DNA of 64,000 nucleotides from Eopsaltria australis (GCA_034509425.1 JAVTVJ010000117.1:3038001-3102000); one strand, 5' to 3'; counted from the first letter of the stretch, positions 13,624 to 24,151 are shown. Translations and numbers: made by a program. The notes: a model not told the origin generated them from the letters alone.

Positions 13624-13690
13624 AATGTTGGCGTTCCTGGGATTTCCCCCAACAGTTGATGGGTGTGGTTTGTGATCATCACTTTGACAG
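13624..13690 (-). repeat. LTR-like dispersed repeat fragment (copy B)
   Basis: The segment shares 'gttcctgggatttcccccaa' plus CAG and the downstream 'atcatcactttgac' with the copy near 9.2 kb, with a different spacer between the two blocks. It abuts the CR1 fragment upstream. Confidence 0.4.
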
Positions 13691-14554
13691 GTGATAGGTT
13701 TCAAGTTCTGGATTCAAAACAAAGGCTTCCTAACCCTGAGTTGATTTACAGAGCAACTTCTTGAGTTGGACTTCGGTCTGGTGAGCTGGGGCAGCAGTTG
13801 CCTTGCAGGAGGTACATTCATCTTCCAAGATGCACAATGAGTGGGCACTATCTACTTTGCTCCAGGTGTGAGAAGGATCTCACACATCTGCAGCCACAGG
13901 GAGAGTGAAAACCAAGGTACTGATGTACAGTCTCTGTGTCCAGAACTGGTTGATGGATGCAGATTGTGCTCATGCCCAATCATGGTCTCCTCTAGATTCA
14001 TTCTCCCTAGGACAGCTGTGCCTATATTCCCCATCCCAGTCCCACCATACCCATTTAGGGCTGATAATAGTTTTCTTCCCTAAAAATACACTGAATTGTT
14101 TCTCCTCCTGTCTGGCAGCTTCAGTGAAGCACTAGGGATGCAGTCTGAATGAGTGCATTTGCTCACCACATAAATTCCTGAAAGAAAAGGTTATGCAAAT
14201 ATTTCATTTCTACAGCAACAGGCTTTGACCTCGGGGCAACCTTTGTGGCTGTGTTATCTCTGCTAAAGGCATCCAACTATGCTCAGATCTGGCATGTGAG
14301 ATTAATAGCTGTGTAAAGGGGTTAGGGTTTGTGCTGAAATATTGTTGAAAGGCATCACAGTGATTCCACTGACTCAAGAGAAAGGAGTCTTGTATACAAC
14401 TCCAGTTTGGCCACTGATTTCATTCCAACTCCTTCAGGATTAGAAGTTCAGGTTCTTTCTGCAGAGCTCTGACATACGGTTGCTCCAAGGCAGAAGGCAC
14501 CCAGTTCTCAATACATAGGTGTATAAGGGAAGCAACCATATTCATGTAATTAGG
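13691..14554. other. Non-coding stretch, nothing recognised
   Basis: No coding or repeat signal was recognised. Confidence 0.5.
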
Positions 14555-14915
14555 CTAATTGAAAGGCCAAGAGAATTGGGATTATTGAGTCTGAAAAAGA
14601 GAAGGCTCTGAGGAGACCCTTCCAGTACCTGAAGAAGTCTCATGAGGAATATGGAGAGACTTTTTTACAAGGGCACGTAGTGTCAGGACAAGGGAGAATT
14701 GCTTTAAGCTGAAAGAGGGTAGATTTAGATGAGATACTAGGAAGAAATTCTTCTCTGTGAGGGTGGTGGAGCACTGGAAGAGATGTCCCGGAGATGATGT
14801 GGATGCTGCAACCCTGGAAGTGTTCAAGGCCAGATTGGATGGGACTTTGAACAACCTGGTCTACTGGAAGGTGTCTCTGCACGTGGCAGGGGATTGGAAC
14901 TCGATGATCCAGGGA
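14555..14915 (+). repeat. CR1 LINE 3' end fragment
   Basis: The series runs 'gtgtcaggacaagggagaat', 'ggaagaaattcttctctgtg', 'cctggaagtgttcaaggcca' and 'gcaggggattggaactcgat', which is the CR1 3' region on the plus strand. Confidence 0.85.
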
Positions 14916-16054
14916 TGCTGGGCACGTCTCCTCAGTTGGCAATATCTGCCACAAATTCATTGCTTGTGCTGGAACAAGAGCATTGCCGTCACGTCTCATC
15001 TCTGGGCTTTTCTGGGGAATGTTTCCAGAGTGGTTCTGCTGTGAGGTGGCTGCCAGAAAGTGGTCTAAAATGAGTAATGCCTTTTAGAGCAGTTCTAGAC
15101 CCATAAATTAAACTATCTATTAAATACTTATGGGAACAAAAGTGGTGAGCAAAACCTAGTACAATCAGAGATCAGTTATTTGGCTCAGGGCCAGCACACA
15201 GTGACAATTTTCTAGCATTAGGGACTTCATCTGACCTGTGATCTTTATGTTTAATGGCTTTTGATAGATTTTTTCCCCCTCTTTTAATTTAGTCTTGGCT
15301 GTTTTACAGCCTCCAGACTTCTGCCATTCTCACTCACCTGTGGCAATAAATTAAAAATATTCTTAAAAAAACTAATGTGAAGAAATGAAAGAAAAGTATT
15401 CTTTGATGTGCAAACAGTGACATTTTCTCTCTCTGTGTCCCTCTATTCTGCTGATTTACTGTAGACTTTTCTGTTCTTCAGCTGGACAAAGATTCTGTCC
15501 TGTGTCCCTCACTGTGGATACGTCCTTGTAGGTGGCTGTCCTTGGAGCCAGGCTCTCACAGACACTGGAGCACATTTAGCTTTCCTCTCCAGCTTTGGTT
15601 TATCTGTTTCCTATGTAGGTGACAGTCCTGCAATCCCTCTTCATTAAAATAGGCGATAGGAGAGGAAAGTGACTCTCTGCATGTGTTAACTCTGACACTT
15701 GACCAGCTAAATAACAACATGTTGCCTCAGGAAAGGGCAACTCCTTCATCTCCCACAGCTCTGTACATCACTCAGTGTGAAGTGCATCTCCTGCTGGTCC
15801 CAGTGTTTGATATGTCCTTATATCTGCAGGTGTCTGTACAAGCACACTGGATACAAACAATTACATGGTCTATGAGTATTGCTCATTATGGTGTGTCACC
15901 TTCGAGTTTAGCAAAGATCTCTGAACAACCTGGGATGAGAATAGGTCGTGGTTGACCTAAAAATGCTTTCTCCTATTAAGCTGTATTCTTGTTGTCCCTG
16001 CTGTCCTTCCCTGTACCTTCTGTAGCTCACCCTCTTTTAAGAAGGGTGCACACA
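14916..16054. other. Non-coding stretch, nothing recognised
   Basis: No supported feature was found. Confidence 0.5.
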
Positions 16055-16300
16055 GATTTCAGGATCATAGCAAAATTCAGGTCAGAAAGAGTCTCAAGAA
16101 GTCCTCCTGTCCAAACCCCTGGCCAAAAAAGGGCTTTGAGATTAGGTCTGATTCCTGGAGTCTTGTCCTACTAATCTGATTAATATCTCAAAGGATGGAA
16201 ACTCGACACACTTTCTGGGTAACCTGTTTCAGTATCTGGATTAACTTTGATAGCAAGGAAATTTTGGCAATAGAATTTCAGCCCAGTTTTCTCTAACCAA
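16055..16300 (-). repeat. Old, diverged CR1-like fragment
   Basis: A plus-strand 'aggatcatagcaaaattcaggtc' opening followed by 'aagtcctcctgtccaaaccc' and, later, 'ctttctgggtaacctgtttc' fits the reverse complement of an older CR1 subfamily. Divergence is high, so the limits are rough. Confidence 0.5.
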
Positions 16301-17399
16301 TGGATTCCCACATTCTAGAGCAACTTTTGGATGGGCACCTGCCAGCCTAGACTTGATTAGCATTCTATCTTTGTGTCTTATTATCAACAACTCAAACTAG
16401 TCCTCCTGGAGTTTGGTTCCAGCGGCTGTGACTGAATTCAGATTGATTGCCCATGGTCACTCCATGTTCAGATCCAGTTTCAGAATATTTACTTTGGCTT
16501 CATGGGCAGTATTCAGGAATTCACTTCCTTCAGCCTTTCTGCCCAAACTTTTTCTTGATACCATAGAAAAGTCAGTGAATCAAACCAGTATTCTGAAGAC
16601 CCTTCCCACAACTTTTTTGTATCTGGAATAACTGGGAAAAAGAAAGAAAGCTTTGATTTTTTAAAATCTTTCTTTATCAAGACTTGAAAAACATCCCATT
16701 TTCAGGTTTCCAGATGGCCCCATGTCTATGATCATTTATTGTGTGGACATGAGGAGGCTGGTTAGAAGTAAACAAAGGTCCACAAATTTTCAAAGGAATT
16801 CAAACCACTTGTTGAAAAACTAATTAAGTATCATACAGATTAGATGCATGCTACAGTGATTGCAAATGCTTTGTGTCTCAAGTGCTATCTTAGCACAGAC
16901 ATCAACTTCATAATTTTAATTTTCCTATACTCACCCTCTCTTCAGTTCCGCCTGAGTGATTTATTTGGGCTTTTCAAGTAGTATAAATTAGCATAAATTG
17001 AAATGTCAATATCAGGCAAGAGAAAAAAACAACAACAGCCAAAAAAAAAAAACACTGTTGGGAAAACTGTGTCTTTTTTCAATTCCCTGAAGCATCCTTA
17101 TTTTTAACTAAGGAAGCATATCCACTTAAAAGTGCTCTGACCTCAAGTAGTTCAGTTTCTCTCTTAAAGCAGAAGGGAGTGCTTCACAAATCACAAAAGA
17201 GGTTTATTCATCTGTGGGTTTTATGCAGAGATCTATAGGAAACTAAGAGTTGGCTTTTGTACATCTTCCATACCCAGGTTTTAGGAGCAGAGGGATCACT
17301 GTCACAAAAAGTCTGACCAAAGCACAACTGAAATTGTGCCAAAAAAGATGCAATTTCACAAATATTATCACTGATAGGAAGGTTCTGTTTAAAATCTAT
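16301..17399. other. Non-coding, A/T-rich stretch
   Basis: No gene or recognisable repeat is visible apart from an A-rich run at about 17040-17053. Confidence 0.5.
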
Positions 17400-17845
17400 C
17401 TGGATGAGGCACTCATGGACACCGTCAGTCAGTTTGCAGCTGACACCGCGTTGGGTGGGGATGTCAATGTGCTGGAGGGTTGGAAGGCTCTGCAGGGGGA
17501 TGGGGACAGGCTGGCTGCATGGTGTGAGGCCAGCAGAGTGAGGTTCAAGAAGAGCAAGGCCTGGGTCCTGCCCTCGTGTCCCAACAAGGCCCTGCAGTGC
17601 TCCAGGCTGGGGCCAGAGGGGCTGCAAAGCTGCCCAGCAGGAAAGGCCCTGGGGCTGCCAGCGGCCAAACATGAGCAGGCGTGTGCCCAGGTGGGCAAGG
17701 AGGCCGGTGGCATCCTGGCCTTGTGTGTCAGCAATAGAGGGGCCAGCAGGAACAGGGCAGTGATTGTCCCTCTGTGCTGGGCACTGGGGAGGCCACACCT
17801 TGAGTGCTGTGTGCAGATGAGTTCCCATGTTGAGATGTGATTAGT
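17400..17845 (+). mobile_element. CR1 reverse transcriptase fragment (C-terminal part)
   Basis: The plus strand is open across this segment and translates to the C-terminal thumb/connection part of CR1 ORF2. The conserved order is visible: 'FAADTALGGDVNVLEGWKAL' (derived from the FADD box), then 'GKEAGGILALCVSNRGAS', then 'VIVPLCWALGRPHLECCVQ'. The catalytic YxDD-type box is altered to AADT, so it is a dead relic. It forms the outer flank of the inverted repeat described below, and from 17465 it is directly repeated at 21620 onward. Confidence 0.8.
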
Positions 17846-17907
17846 GAGAGATGCCTGTGTACCAATTAAGTGCCAAGGAGACCATCTACCAAAGCCAACA
17901 ATGGGGA

Positions 17908-17913
17908 TTTATT
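17908..17913 (-). terminator. Poly(A) signal of gene copy 1
   Basis: The plus-strand TTTATT is AATAAA on the minus strand, about 730 bp past the stop codon of copy 1. The signal and its surroundings are conserved at the other copies (22058-22063 minus, 24900-24905 plus, 29058-29063 plus), which supports a real 3' end. Confidence 0.6.
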
Positions 17914-18643
17914 GAACAGTAAATGTGGGAGAGAGGTAGAAAGGGATAGGAAAGGGGAGGGTGATAAGGAAAGAGGGGAAAAGCAGAGCTGGGATGAGGA
18001 AGATCGGGGAGGGGTTGAGTGGCAAAGAGAAGGGCTGGCGTGGGGTGAGGAAGAGATCAGACAGAGCACAGTCCAAAACACTTGGCTCCAGCAGCGTCCT
18101 GTTGGTCCTTCATCACCCTGAGCTTCTCTGCACTGCAGGTCCTGTTGGTTCTGTGGAGATGAGGACCACGGGTCATTCATTCGGGGTTAACACTGTTCTC
18201 CAGTCCATGTTGCAGGTATCCAGGGAAGCCTTTTCCTATTTGCTATGTGAAAGGAGGATTGGCCTTCATTTACCTGCAATGCTGAGGCCCAAGGAGCATT
18301 TCTCCACTCCTGGTGCAGCCTGGGGCAGGGAGGGGATGCAGCCTGGGCCCAAAGTCAGCTTCTGTGGGATTCTACAAGGCAGAGCTGTCATCCTTCCTCA
18401 GCCGCCTCTCCCTGACCAGCCTGCCTTGCTGCTGGCAGGGGCTGAGGGGCTGGGGCCGGCAGCAGGACCTACCTTTGGCAAGTGCTTGCCTTGGGCACCA
18501 TCCTTCCATCCATGCATGGCTGCTTCCCGTGTTTGTGTCCCGCGGGTGCCGTCGCCTCCGGGAGCTGCCGCTGCCGCTGGGAGCTGGGCGTGCTCAGGGT
18601 GAGGCGGCATCTTTGGGGTTGGTGGCGGTGGCGGCAGCCGGGC
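17914..18643 (-). other. Presumed 3' untranslated region, gene copy 1
   Basis: A pyrimidine-rich stretch (minus strand, about 17935-18050) and a conserved block with 'gtgttaaccccgaatgaatg' lie between stop codon and poly(A) signal. Plus-strand frames of 117-213 codons over this stretch are shadows: they recur in every copy only because the DNA is duplicated. Confidence 0.5.
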
Positions 18644-20353
18644 TCAGTCCTCTCGCTGCCCCCTGAGGCAGCTGAAGGACAAAAGGCGGCGCAGAGCCCG
18701 CCGGGCCGTGTGGACCATGGAGCGCCATGGCCCTGGGGCCGGGGGCTGCGGGACGGCTGCGCTGCCAGCGGGGGAAGCAGCAACGCTGCGGGCCAGGGGC
18801 TGGGCAGGCACCGGGCGAGCCCCTGCCGGCGCCGCAGCCCCGCAGGGCTTCTCCTGGGGAGGGGCGGCCTCGGCACCGCCAGCCTCCATCCGTGCTGCTT
18901 CTGCCTCATCCACGGCATCGGCAGGCAAGGCACAAACCACAGACATCTTTGTGTCTTCAGCCAGTGCCGTGGGGAGAGGCTCGCTGTGCTCCTCGTCGCA
19001 GGGACCGCTGAGCAGGGCAGAAGCTGCTGAGTCTGCTGCTTCACCTTGGAGTGGGAGAGACAACGCTCTCTCTGCCTCGCTGTCCCACTCCCCTAACACT
19101 TCCTTTTCAAGGAGCTCTTCTGCTTCCCACTTTTCAAGGAGCTCGTTCAGAAGAGCATCGCAGGACGGCGACTCCCCAGAGGCCGAGCACACGTGTGCCA
19201 GCTGGTCAGGAGCTGCAATCTCGGTGCTGTTTTCTCTCTCACCTGCAGAGTCTTTGCTCACACTGGAAGTGCTGTGCAGCTCCTGAGAGCCTTCAGCAAG
19301 TTCCGGGGTGACAGATGGCAGATTCCTGGTGACACCTCCTTCTTTGTCTTCTGGTGGGAGACACAATGCACCCTCTGGCTCTCTGTCCCTCTCTCCTGCT
19401 GCCTCTCTGTCAGGGAGCTCTTCTTGCTCCCAGTTTTCCAGGAGCTCCTTGACAAAAGCATGGCAGGACAGCGAGTTGTCAGAGACAGGGCGCAGGTCGG
19501 CCAAGAGCTGGTCAAGAGACGCAAGCTCTGGGTGCTTTTGTGCCTCTCCTGCGGCGTCTCTGCTCGCGCTGCCAGCGCTGTGCGGCACCGAGGGGCCTGC
19601 AGCTGGCTCCAGGCTGGGAATTGGAGGATCCTTGAGGACACAGGAGGACGTCATGGATGTTTCTTTGTCGTCCAGGGACGAGATGGCGGCTCTAAACATC
19701 TCTTCATACACTTTATCTTCCAACTCCTCCAGCTGCTCTATCTTTTTCTGCAGCCGATGCATCAAAGCCTCCTCATCCTCTGGGCACAGCCGCTTGCGAC
19801 GCGCTGTTTTCTCGGCTGGCCGACAAATTCCCTCTGTCTTTTGGAGGGCACTTAACAACTTGGGGGATCTGAGAGTGGACTTGACAGACCTGTTCTCACG
19901 AAGATACGGGGCCAGGCCTCTAAGCCGGCCGCTGCAGGTGTGTCCACCCTTTCCATCCTGCACCTTGGTGATCTCCTCTGTCTCAGAGGGCCCCAGGTGC
20001 TTCCAAGCTGTCTGGGTCCCAGTGCAGAGCCCCACACCACGTGTGGGTTGCACGGGAGAAAAGCGATGGCCCTGCCTTGCTGCTGAGCCATGCTGTTTGT
20101 ACAGCAGGGGCTGCCCCTCACGGGGCTGCCTGTGGGCATTCGCCTCCTGCTGCTTCACCATCTCGAGGGTGCTTTGCCAGACACTGGCCACAAACACCCA
20201 GGGGAGCTGCTGCCTCCTGAGAAGCTGCTGCCTGCAGACGAGCTGCTGCCTCCTCAGAGCGCTGCTCTCCTGGGAGTGGCCACTGCAGGGCTTTGTGGCC
20301 CCCATGGTCAGGACACGGAGCCGCGTCACAATGGCCTCTGGGCACGATGTCAC
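18644..20353 (-). CDS. Unrecognised repeated single-exon gene, copy 1 (intact, 569 codons)
   Basis: The frame is open for 569 codons without introns. The first Met has a poor context; Met17 (codon at 20303-20305) sits in ACCATGG, a strong vertebrate start, so a 553-residue product is more likely. Visible parts: a Gln/Arg-rich N-terminus (residues 34-50); a basic patch with ARRKR (184-188); a short acidic coiled-coil-like helix (193-220); two internal repeats of about 82 residues (258-339 and 359-440) sharing DQL...SC.A...ELLE.WE.EEL; an Ala/Pro-rich, GC-rich segment (480-542); and a basic amphipathic C-terminal helix (543-560). There is no signal peptide, membrane segment or catalytic motif. 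It differs from copy 3 at about 12 residues with no indel. I do not recognise the family. A retrocopy, a gene carried by a repeat or a lineage-specific expanded gene are all possible. Confidence 0.6.
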   Translation of the reverse strand: MTSCPEAIVTRLRVLTMGATKPCSGHSQESSALRRQQLVCRQQLLRRQQLPWVFVASVWQSTLEMVKQQEANAHRQPREGQPLLYKQHGSAARQGHRFSPVQPTRGVGLCTGTQTAWKHLGPSETEEITKVQDGKGGHTCSGRLRGLAPYLRENRSVKSTLRSPKLLSALQKTEGICRPAEKTARRKRLCPEDEEALMHRLQKKIEQLEELEDKVYEEMFRAAISSLDDKETSMTSSCVLKDPPIPSLEPAAGPSVPHSAGSASRDAAGEAQKHPELASLDQLLADLRPVSDNSLSCHAFVKELLENWEQEELPDREAAGERDREPEGALCLPPEDKEGGVTRNLPSVTPELAEGSQELHSTSSVSKDSAGERENSTEIAAPDQLAHVCSASGESPSCDALLNELLEKWEAEELLEKEVLGEWDSEAERALSLPLQGEAADSAASALLSGPCDEEHSEPLPTALAEDTKMSVVCALPADAVDEAEAARMEAGGAEAAPPQEKPCGAAAPAGARPVPAQPLARSVAASPAGSAAVPQPPAPGPWRSMVHTARRALRRLLSFSCLRGQRED

Positions 20354-20580
20354 CGCGGGTCACAAAGGCCTGGTGGGCATGGCTGGTCCTTTTTCCAGAG
20401 GCCTGGCAGTTTCTATGGAGCCAGCCCTGGACACAAAGGCCTTTTTTAGGCCTTTGCCCCTCCACTTTTCCTAAGTTTGTTCCTCTGCCAAAGACCTTCA
20501 GCTCTCTTTGGTCCCACCTTGTGCTCCTCCCCTGAACATCCACAAACAAGCCCTTTGCTGTGACAAAGTGCTTTTCCCAC
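20354..20580 (-). promoter_or_regulatory. Conserved upstream region of gene copy 1
   Basis: The segment mirrors 26389-26615. Motif AGGCCTTTGTG occurs three times on the minus strand (20432-20442, 20361-20371 and, inside the extended frame but upstream of Met17, 20327-20337). The first is part of the inverted repeat AAAGGCC-N7-GGCCTTT. No TATA box is evident. The same block recurs as an orphan at 31441-31625. A promoter or 5' untranslated role is inferred from position and conservation. Confidence 0.4.
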
Positions 20581-21990
20581 CCGGCCCACCACATGACCCA
20601 AGCCTGATCCCCGGTAGAAAGATCATCAGAAAGGCAAGAAACCTGTTTGAATTGAATCAGGCTGCTACTGTAAAAGACAATAAAAAGTCTTTGTGTGGAA
20701 AGATCAGGAACACAGGAGCACCAAGGAAAATCTCCCTTCTCTAATTTATGCAGGGGTGAGGGGAATATGGTCACAGGGGACGAGGAAAAGGCTGAGGTAC
20801 AGAATGCCTTCTTTGCCTCAGCCTTCAACAGTCAGATGGGTTATCTGGAGGACAAGCAGTGCCATGAGCTGGCACACAGGGACAGAGAGCCAGCAGAGCC
20901 CCTGCAATCCCAGAGGAAATTGGTAGTGTCCTGTGGAGCCACTGAGACACTGACAAGTCTATGGGGCTGGCTGGGAGTCCCCCAGGGGTGCTGAGGGAGC
21001 TGCAGAAGGACTCGCTAAGCAGCTTGCTGTCCTTTATTATCATCATCCTGTCGGGGATGTCCCCCATGAGTTTTGGTGCCAGTGTGACAGCCACGGCCAA
21101 GAAGGGCCCCAGGGAGGATGAGGGGAACTGCAGGCCTGGCAGCCTGACCTCAGGGCCTGGAGCAGATGGTTGTGAGTGGGATCACAGGGCCCTTAGAGGA
21201 CAACTGAGGAATCAGGCCCAGTCAGCGTGGGTTTAGGAAAGGCAGGTCCTGCCTGAGCAGCCTGATGTCCTTTGATGAGCAGGTGACCCGCCTCAGGGCG
21301 GAGGGAAAAGTTGTGGATGGAGTCTCCCTGAACTGGAGCAAAGCCTTTGACTCCATCTGGCCCAGCACAGTCCTGGAAAAGCCATCAGCTCAGGGCTTGG
21401 GCAGGGGCACTCTGCTGTCTTTAGAACTGTCAGCATGGCCGGGCCCAGAGAGTGGTGGGGAATGGTGCTGCATTGAGTTGGCTTCTGGTCAGCAGCGGTG
21501 TCCCCTGGGCCTGGTCCTCTTCACCATCTGTCCTGCTGATGTGGGCAAGGGCATCGAGTAGGAGATTCACCCTCAGCAGTAAATTTGTAACAAGTCCACC
21601 TTGCGTGGGAGTGCCTACATGCTGGAGGGTTGGAAGGCTCTGCAGAGGGATGTGGACTGGCTGGCTGCATGGTGTGAGGCCAGCAGAGTGAGGTTCAAGA
21701 AGAGCAAGGCCTGGGTTCTGCCCTCGTGTCCCAACAAGGCCCTGCAGTGCTCCAGGCTGGGGCCAGAGGGGCTGCAAAGCTGCCCAGCAGGAAAGGCCCT
21801 GGGGCTGCCAGCGGCCAAACATGAGCAGGCGTGTGCCCAGGTGGGCAAGGAGGCCGGTGGCATCCTGGCCTTGTGTGTCAGCAATAGAGGGGCCAGCAGG
21901 AGCAGGGCAGTGATTGTCCCTCTGTGCTGGGCACTGGGGAGGCCACACCTTGAGTGCTGTGTGCAGATGAGTTCCCCTGTTGAGATGTGA
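20581..21990 (+). mobile_element. CR1 ORF2 reverse transcriptase relic
   Basis: The plus strand reads through CR1 ORF2 in several short frames broken by stops and shifts: 'ARNLFELNQAATVKDNKKSL' (20630), 'VTGDEEKAEVQNAFFASAF' (20770), a 'GNCRPGSLTS' block (21125), 'VSLNWSKAFDSIW' (21320) and the C-terminal 'GKEAGGILALCVSNRGAS' (21850). The order matches a CR1 polymerase, but with many disruptions it cannot be active. It lies head to head with gene copy 1 and is mirrored at 24975-26389. Confidence 0.85.
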
Positions 21991-23062
21991 TTAGTGAGAG
22001 ATGCCTGTGTACCAATTAAGTGCCAAGGAGACCATCTACCAAAGCCAACAATGGGGATTTATTGAACAGTAAATGTGGGAGAGAGGTAGAAAGGGATAGG
22101 AAAGGGGAGGGTGATAAGGAAAGAGGGAAAAAGCAGAGGTGGGGTGAGGAAGATCGGGGAGGGGTTGAGTGGCAAAGAGAAGGGCTGGCGTGGGGTGAGG
22201 AAGAGATCAGACAGAGCACAGTCCAAAACACTTGGCTCCAGCAGCGTCCTGTTGGTCCTTCATCACCCTGAGCTTCTCTGCACTGCAGGTCCTGTTGGTT
22301 CTGTGGAGATGAGGACCACGGGTCATTCATTCGGGGTTAACACTGTTCTCCAGTCCATGTTGCAGGTATCCAAGGAAGCCTTTTCCTATTTGCTATGTGA
22401 AAGGAGGATTGGCCTTCATTTACCTGCAATGCTGAGGCCCAAGGAGCATTTCTCCACTCCTGATGCAGCCTGGGGCAGGGCGGGGATGCAGCCTGGGCCC
22501 AAAGTCAGCTTCTGTGGGATTCTACAAGGCAGAGCTGTCATCCTTCCTCAGCCGCCTCTCCCTGACCAGCCTGCCTTGCTGCTGGCAGGGGCTGAGGGGC
22601 TGAGGGGCTGGGGCCGGCAGCAGGACCTACCTTTGGCAAGTGCTTGCCTTGGGCACCATCCCTCCATCCATGCATGGCTGCTTCCCGTGTTTGTGTCCCG
22701 CGGGTGCCGTCGCCCCCGGGAGCTGCCGCTGCCGCTGGGAGCTGGGCGTGCTCAGGGTGAGGCGGCATCTTTGGGGTTGGTGGCGGTGGCGGCAGCCGGG
22801 CTCAGTCCTCTCGCTGCCCCCTGAGGCAGCTGAAGGACAAAAGGCGGCGCAGAGCCCGCCGGGCCGTGTGGACCATGGAGCGCCATGGCCCTGGGGCCGG
22901 GGGCTGCGGGACGGCTGCGCTGCCAGCGGGGGAAGCAGCAACGCTGCGGGCCAGGGGCTGGGCAGGCACCGGGCGAGCCCCTGCCGGCGCCGCAGCCCCG
23001 CAGGGCTTCTCCTGGGGAGGGGCGGCCTGGGCACCGCCAGCCTCCATCCGTGCTGCTTCTGC
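21620..23062 (+). repeat. Direct repeat unit, second copy
   Basis: Nearly identical to 17465-18890. Identity ends abruptly near 23062, inside the coding part of the family, where copy 2 becomes strongly diverged from copies 1 and 3. That edge looks like a gene-conversion or duplication boundary. Confidence 0.85.
22058..22063 (-). terminator. Poly(A) signal of decayed copy 2
   Basis: Minus-strand AATAAA sits at the position equivalent to that of copy 1, within a nearly identical 3' region. Confidence 0.55.
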
Positions 23063-24151
23063 CTCTTCTGCAGGATCAGCAGGCAAGCCACAAACTGGAA
23101 ACACCTTTGTGTCTTCGGCCAGTGCCGTGGGGAGAGGCTCGCTGTGCTCCTTCTCGCTGCCATCGCTGTCCGGAGGAGTCGGTGCTGGCTCGAACTCTAC
23201 ATCTCGTGGAGGGAGAGACAACGCTCTCTCTGCCTCACTCTCCCTCTCTCCTGCCTCTTCTTCTCGCTACCACTTCTCCAGGAGCTCGTTTAGGAGAGTG
23301 TTCAGGGACGGCGAGTCGTCAGGGTCAGACCCCATATCTGCCAACAGCTCAGGAGACACATGCTCTGAGTACTTTCGTGTGTCTCGTGTGGCATCTTAGG
23401 TAACGCTGCAAGCGCTCTGTGCTACCGAGAGGTCGGCAGCCGGCTCCAGGGTGAGACTTGATGGATCCCTAGAGGCGAATCTGGATGTTACGGGGCTCTC
23501 TTTACTGTCCATGAAGGAGGAGATGTCTCCAAACACCTCTGCATACATTTTCTCTTCCTCCAGCTTCTCTAGCTCCTCTCTTTTTCACACATAAGATGCA
23601 GCAAAGCATCAGACCCCATGCACAGCTGCTTGTGGAGTGCAGCATGCTCAGCTGGCTGATGAGTTCCTCTCCCCTCACAGGGGCCTCCAGACAAAGGAGA
23701 AGCTGAGAAGCCTGAACTTTCCTCAGGCTCTGATGTGAGCAAGAGCTTGCTGTGCCCCTCGTCCCAGGCATCTCCAGCCAGGGCAGAAGCTTCTGCCTGT
23801 GCCTCGTTCTCTTTCAGCGGGACAAAGGATGCTCTCTGCAGGTTGCTGTCCCGCTTTCCTGCAGCCTCTGTTTCTGGGACCTCTTCCTCCTCCCAAACTT
23901 CCTCCAGGTCCTCTAGAGAAGAGTCCCAGGGCTGCGAGCTTTCAGAGACAGAGCTCTACTCTGCCAGCTGGGCAGGAGACAGACACTCAGAGGAGTTTCC
24001 TGTCTTTGTTGAGGAGTCTCTGCTTGAGCTGGAAGCACTGGCCAGCATCCAGGACTCTGCACGCACATCTTGTTGGAAATTTGACTTCTCCAGACTGCAG
24101 GTGGACATGCTGGACCAGTCTTTCAAGAGGTATGGGCCGAGGCCTCCATAA
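22802..24151 (-). pseudogene. Decayed copy 2 of the repeated gene family
   Basis: Read on the minus strand, the C-terminal part (22802 to about 23062) is nearly identical to copies 1 and 3. The upstream part is recognisably related but diverged. It keeps the 'LLNELLEKW' repeat core, a coiled-coil piece with 'EELEKLEEEKMYAEVFGDIS', a further repeat-like block with 'LEEVWEEEEVPETEAAG' and an N-terminal 'GPYL' motif. In-frame stops lie at 23267-23269 (TAG), 23396-23398 (TAA), 23585-23587 (TGA) and 23956-23958 (TAG), with at least one frame change near 23580. The block order differs from the intact copies. It is therefore an older paralogue whose 3' end was overwritten by, or duplicated with, the younger copies. 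Confidence 0.7.

Larger units (their letters stand above)
17465..18890 (+). repeat. Direct repeat unit, first copy (4.15 kb period)
   Basis: The segment recurs in the same orientation at 21620-23062 with an offset of about 4150-4158 bp and very few differences. It comprises the CR1 piece, poly(A) signal, 3' untranslated region and C-terminal coding part of the gene family. This shows tandem duplication of a 'CR1 + gene' unit before or alongside the inversion. Confidence 0.85.
17703..22590. repeat. Large inverted repeat, left arm
   Basis: The arm is the reverse complement of 24375-29267. Corresponding positions sum to 46963-46971 throughout, for example the two 569-codon frames (18644+28325 and 20353+26616 both give 46969). 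The arm therefore runs almost without indels for about 4.9 kb. It holds, in order, a CR1 piece, the 3' region and open frame of gene copy 1 (minus strand), its upstream region, a CR1 reverse-transcriptase relic and the 3' region of copy 2. The outer end is defined by loss of similarity just outside 17703/29267. Confidence 0.85.

Noticed and set aside
18313..19286. Several GC-rich plus-strand frames of 117-213 codons near the 3' end of copy 1 (and equivalents at 22.1-23.4 and 27.7-28.9 kb)
   Set aside because: They overlap the coding sequence antisense or lie in the 3' region; low stop frequency follows from high GC. No independent start context or domain.
19308..20474. 388-codon open frame on the plus strand opposite gene copy 1 (and its mirror at 26495-27661)
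   Set aside because: It is conserved between arms only because the DNA is duplicated. Ser/Cys-rich composition is what the complement of the Glu/Leu/Gln-rich gene gives, and it runs past the gene start into the upstream block. The sense frame is longer and has structured repeats.
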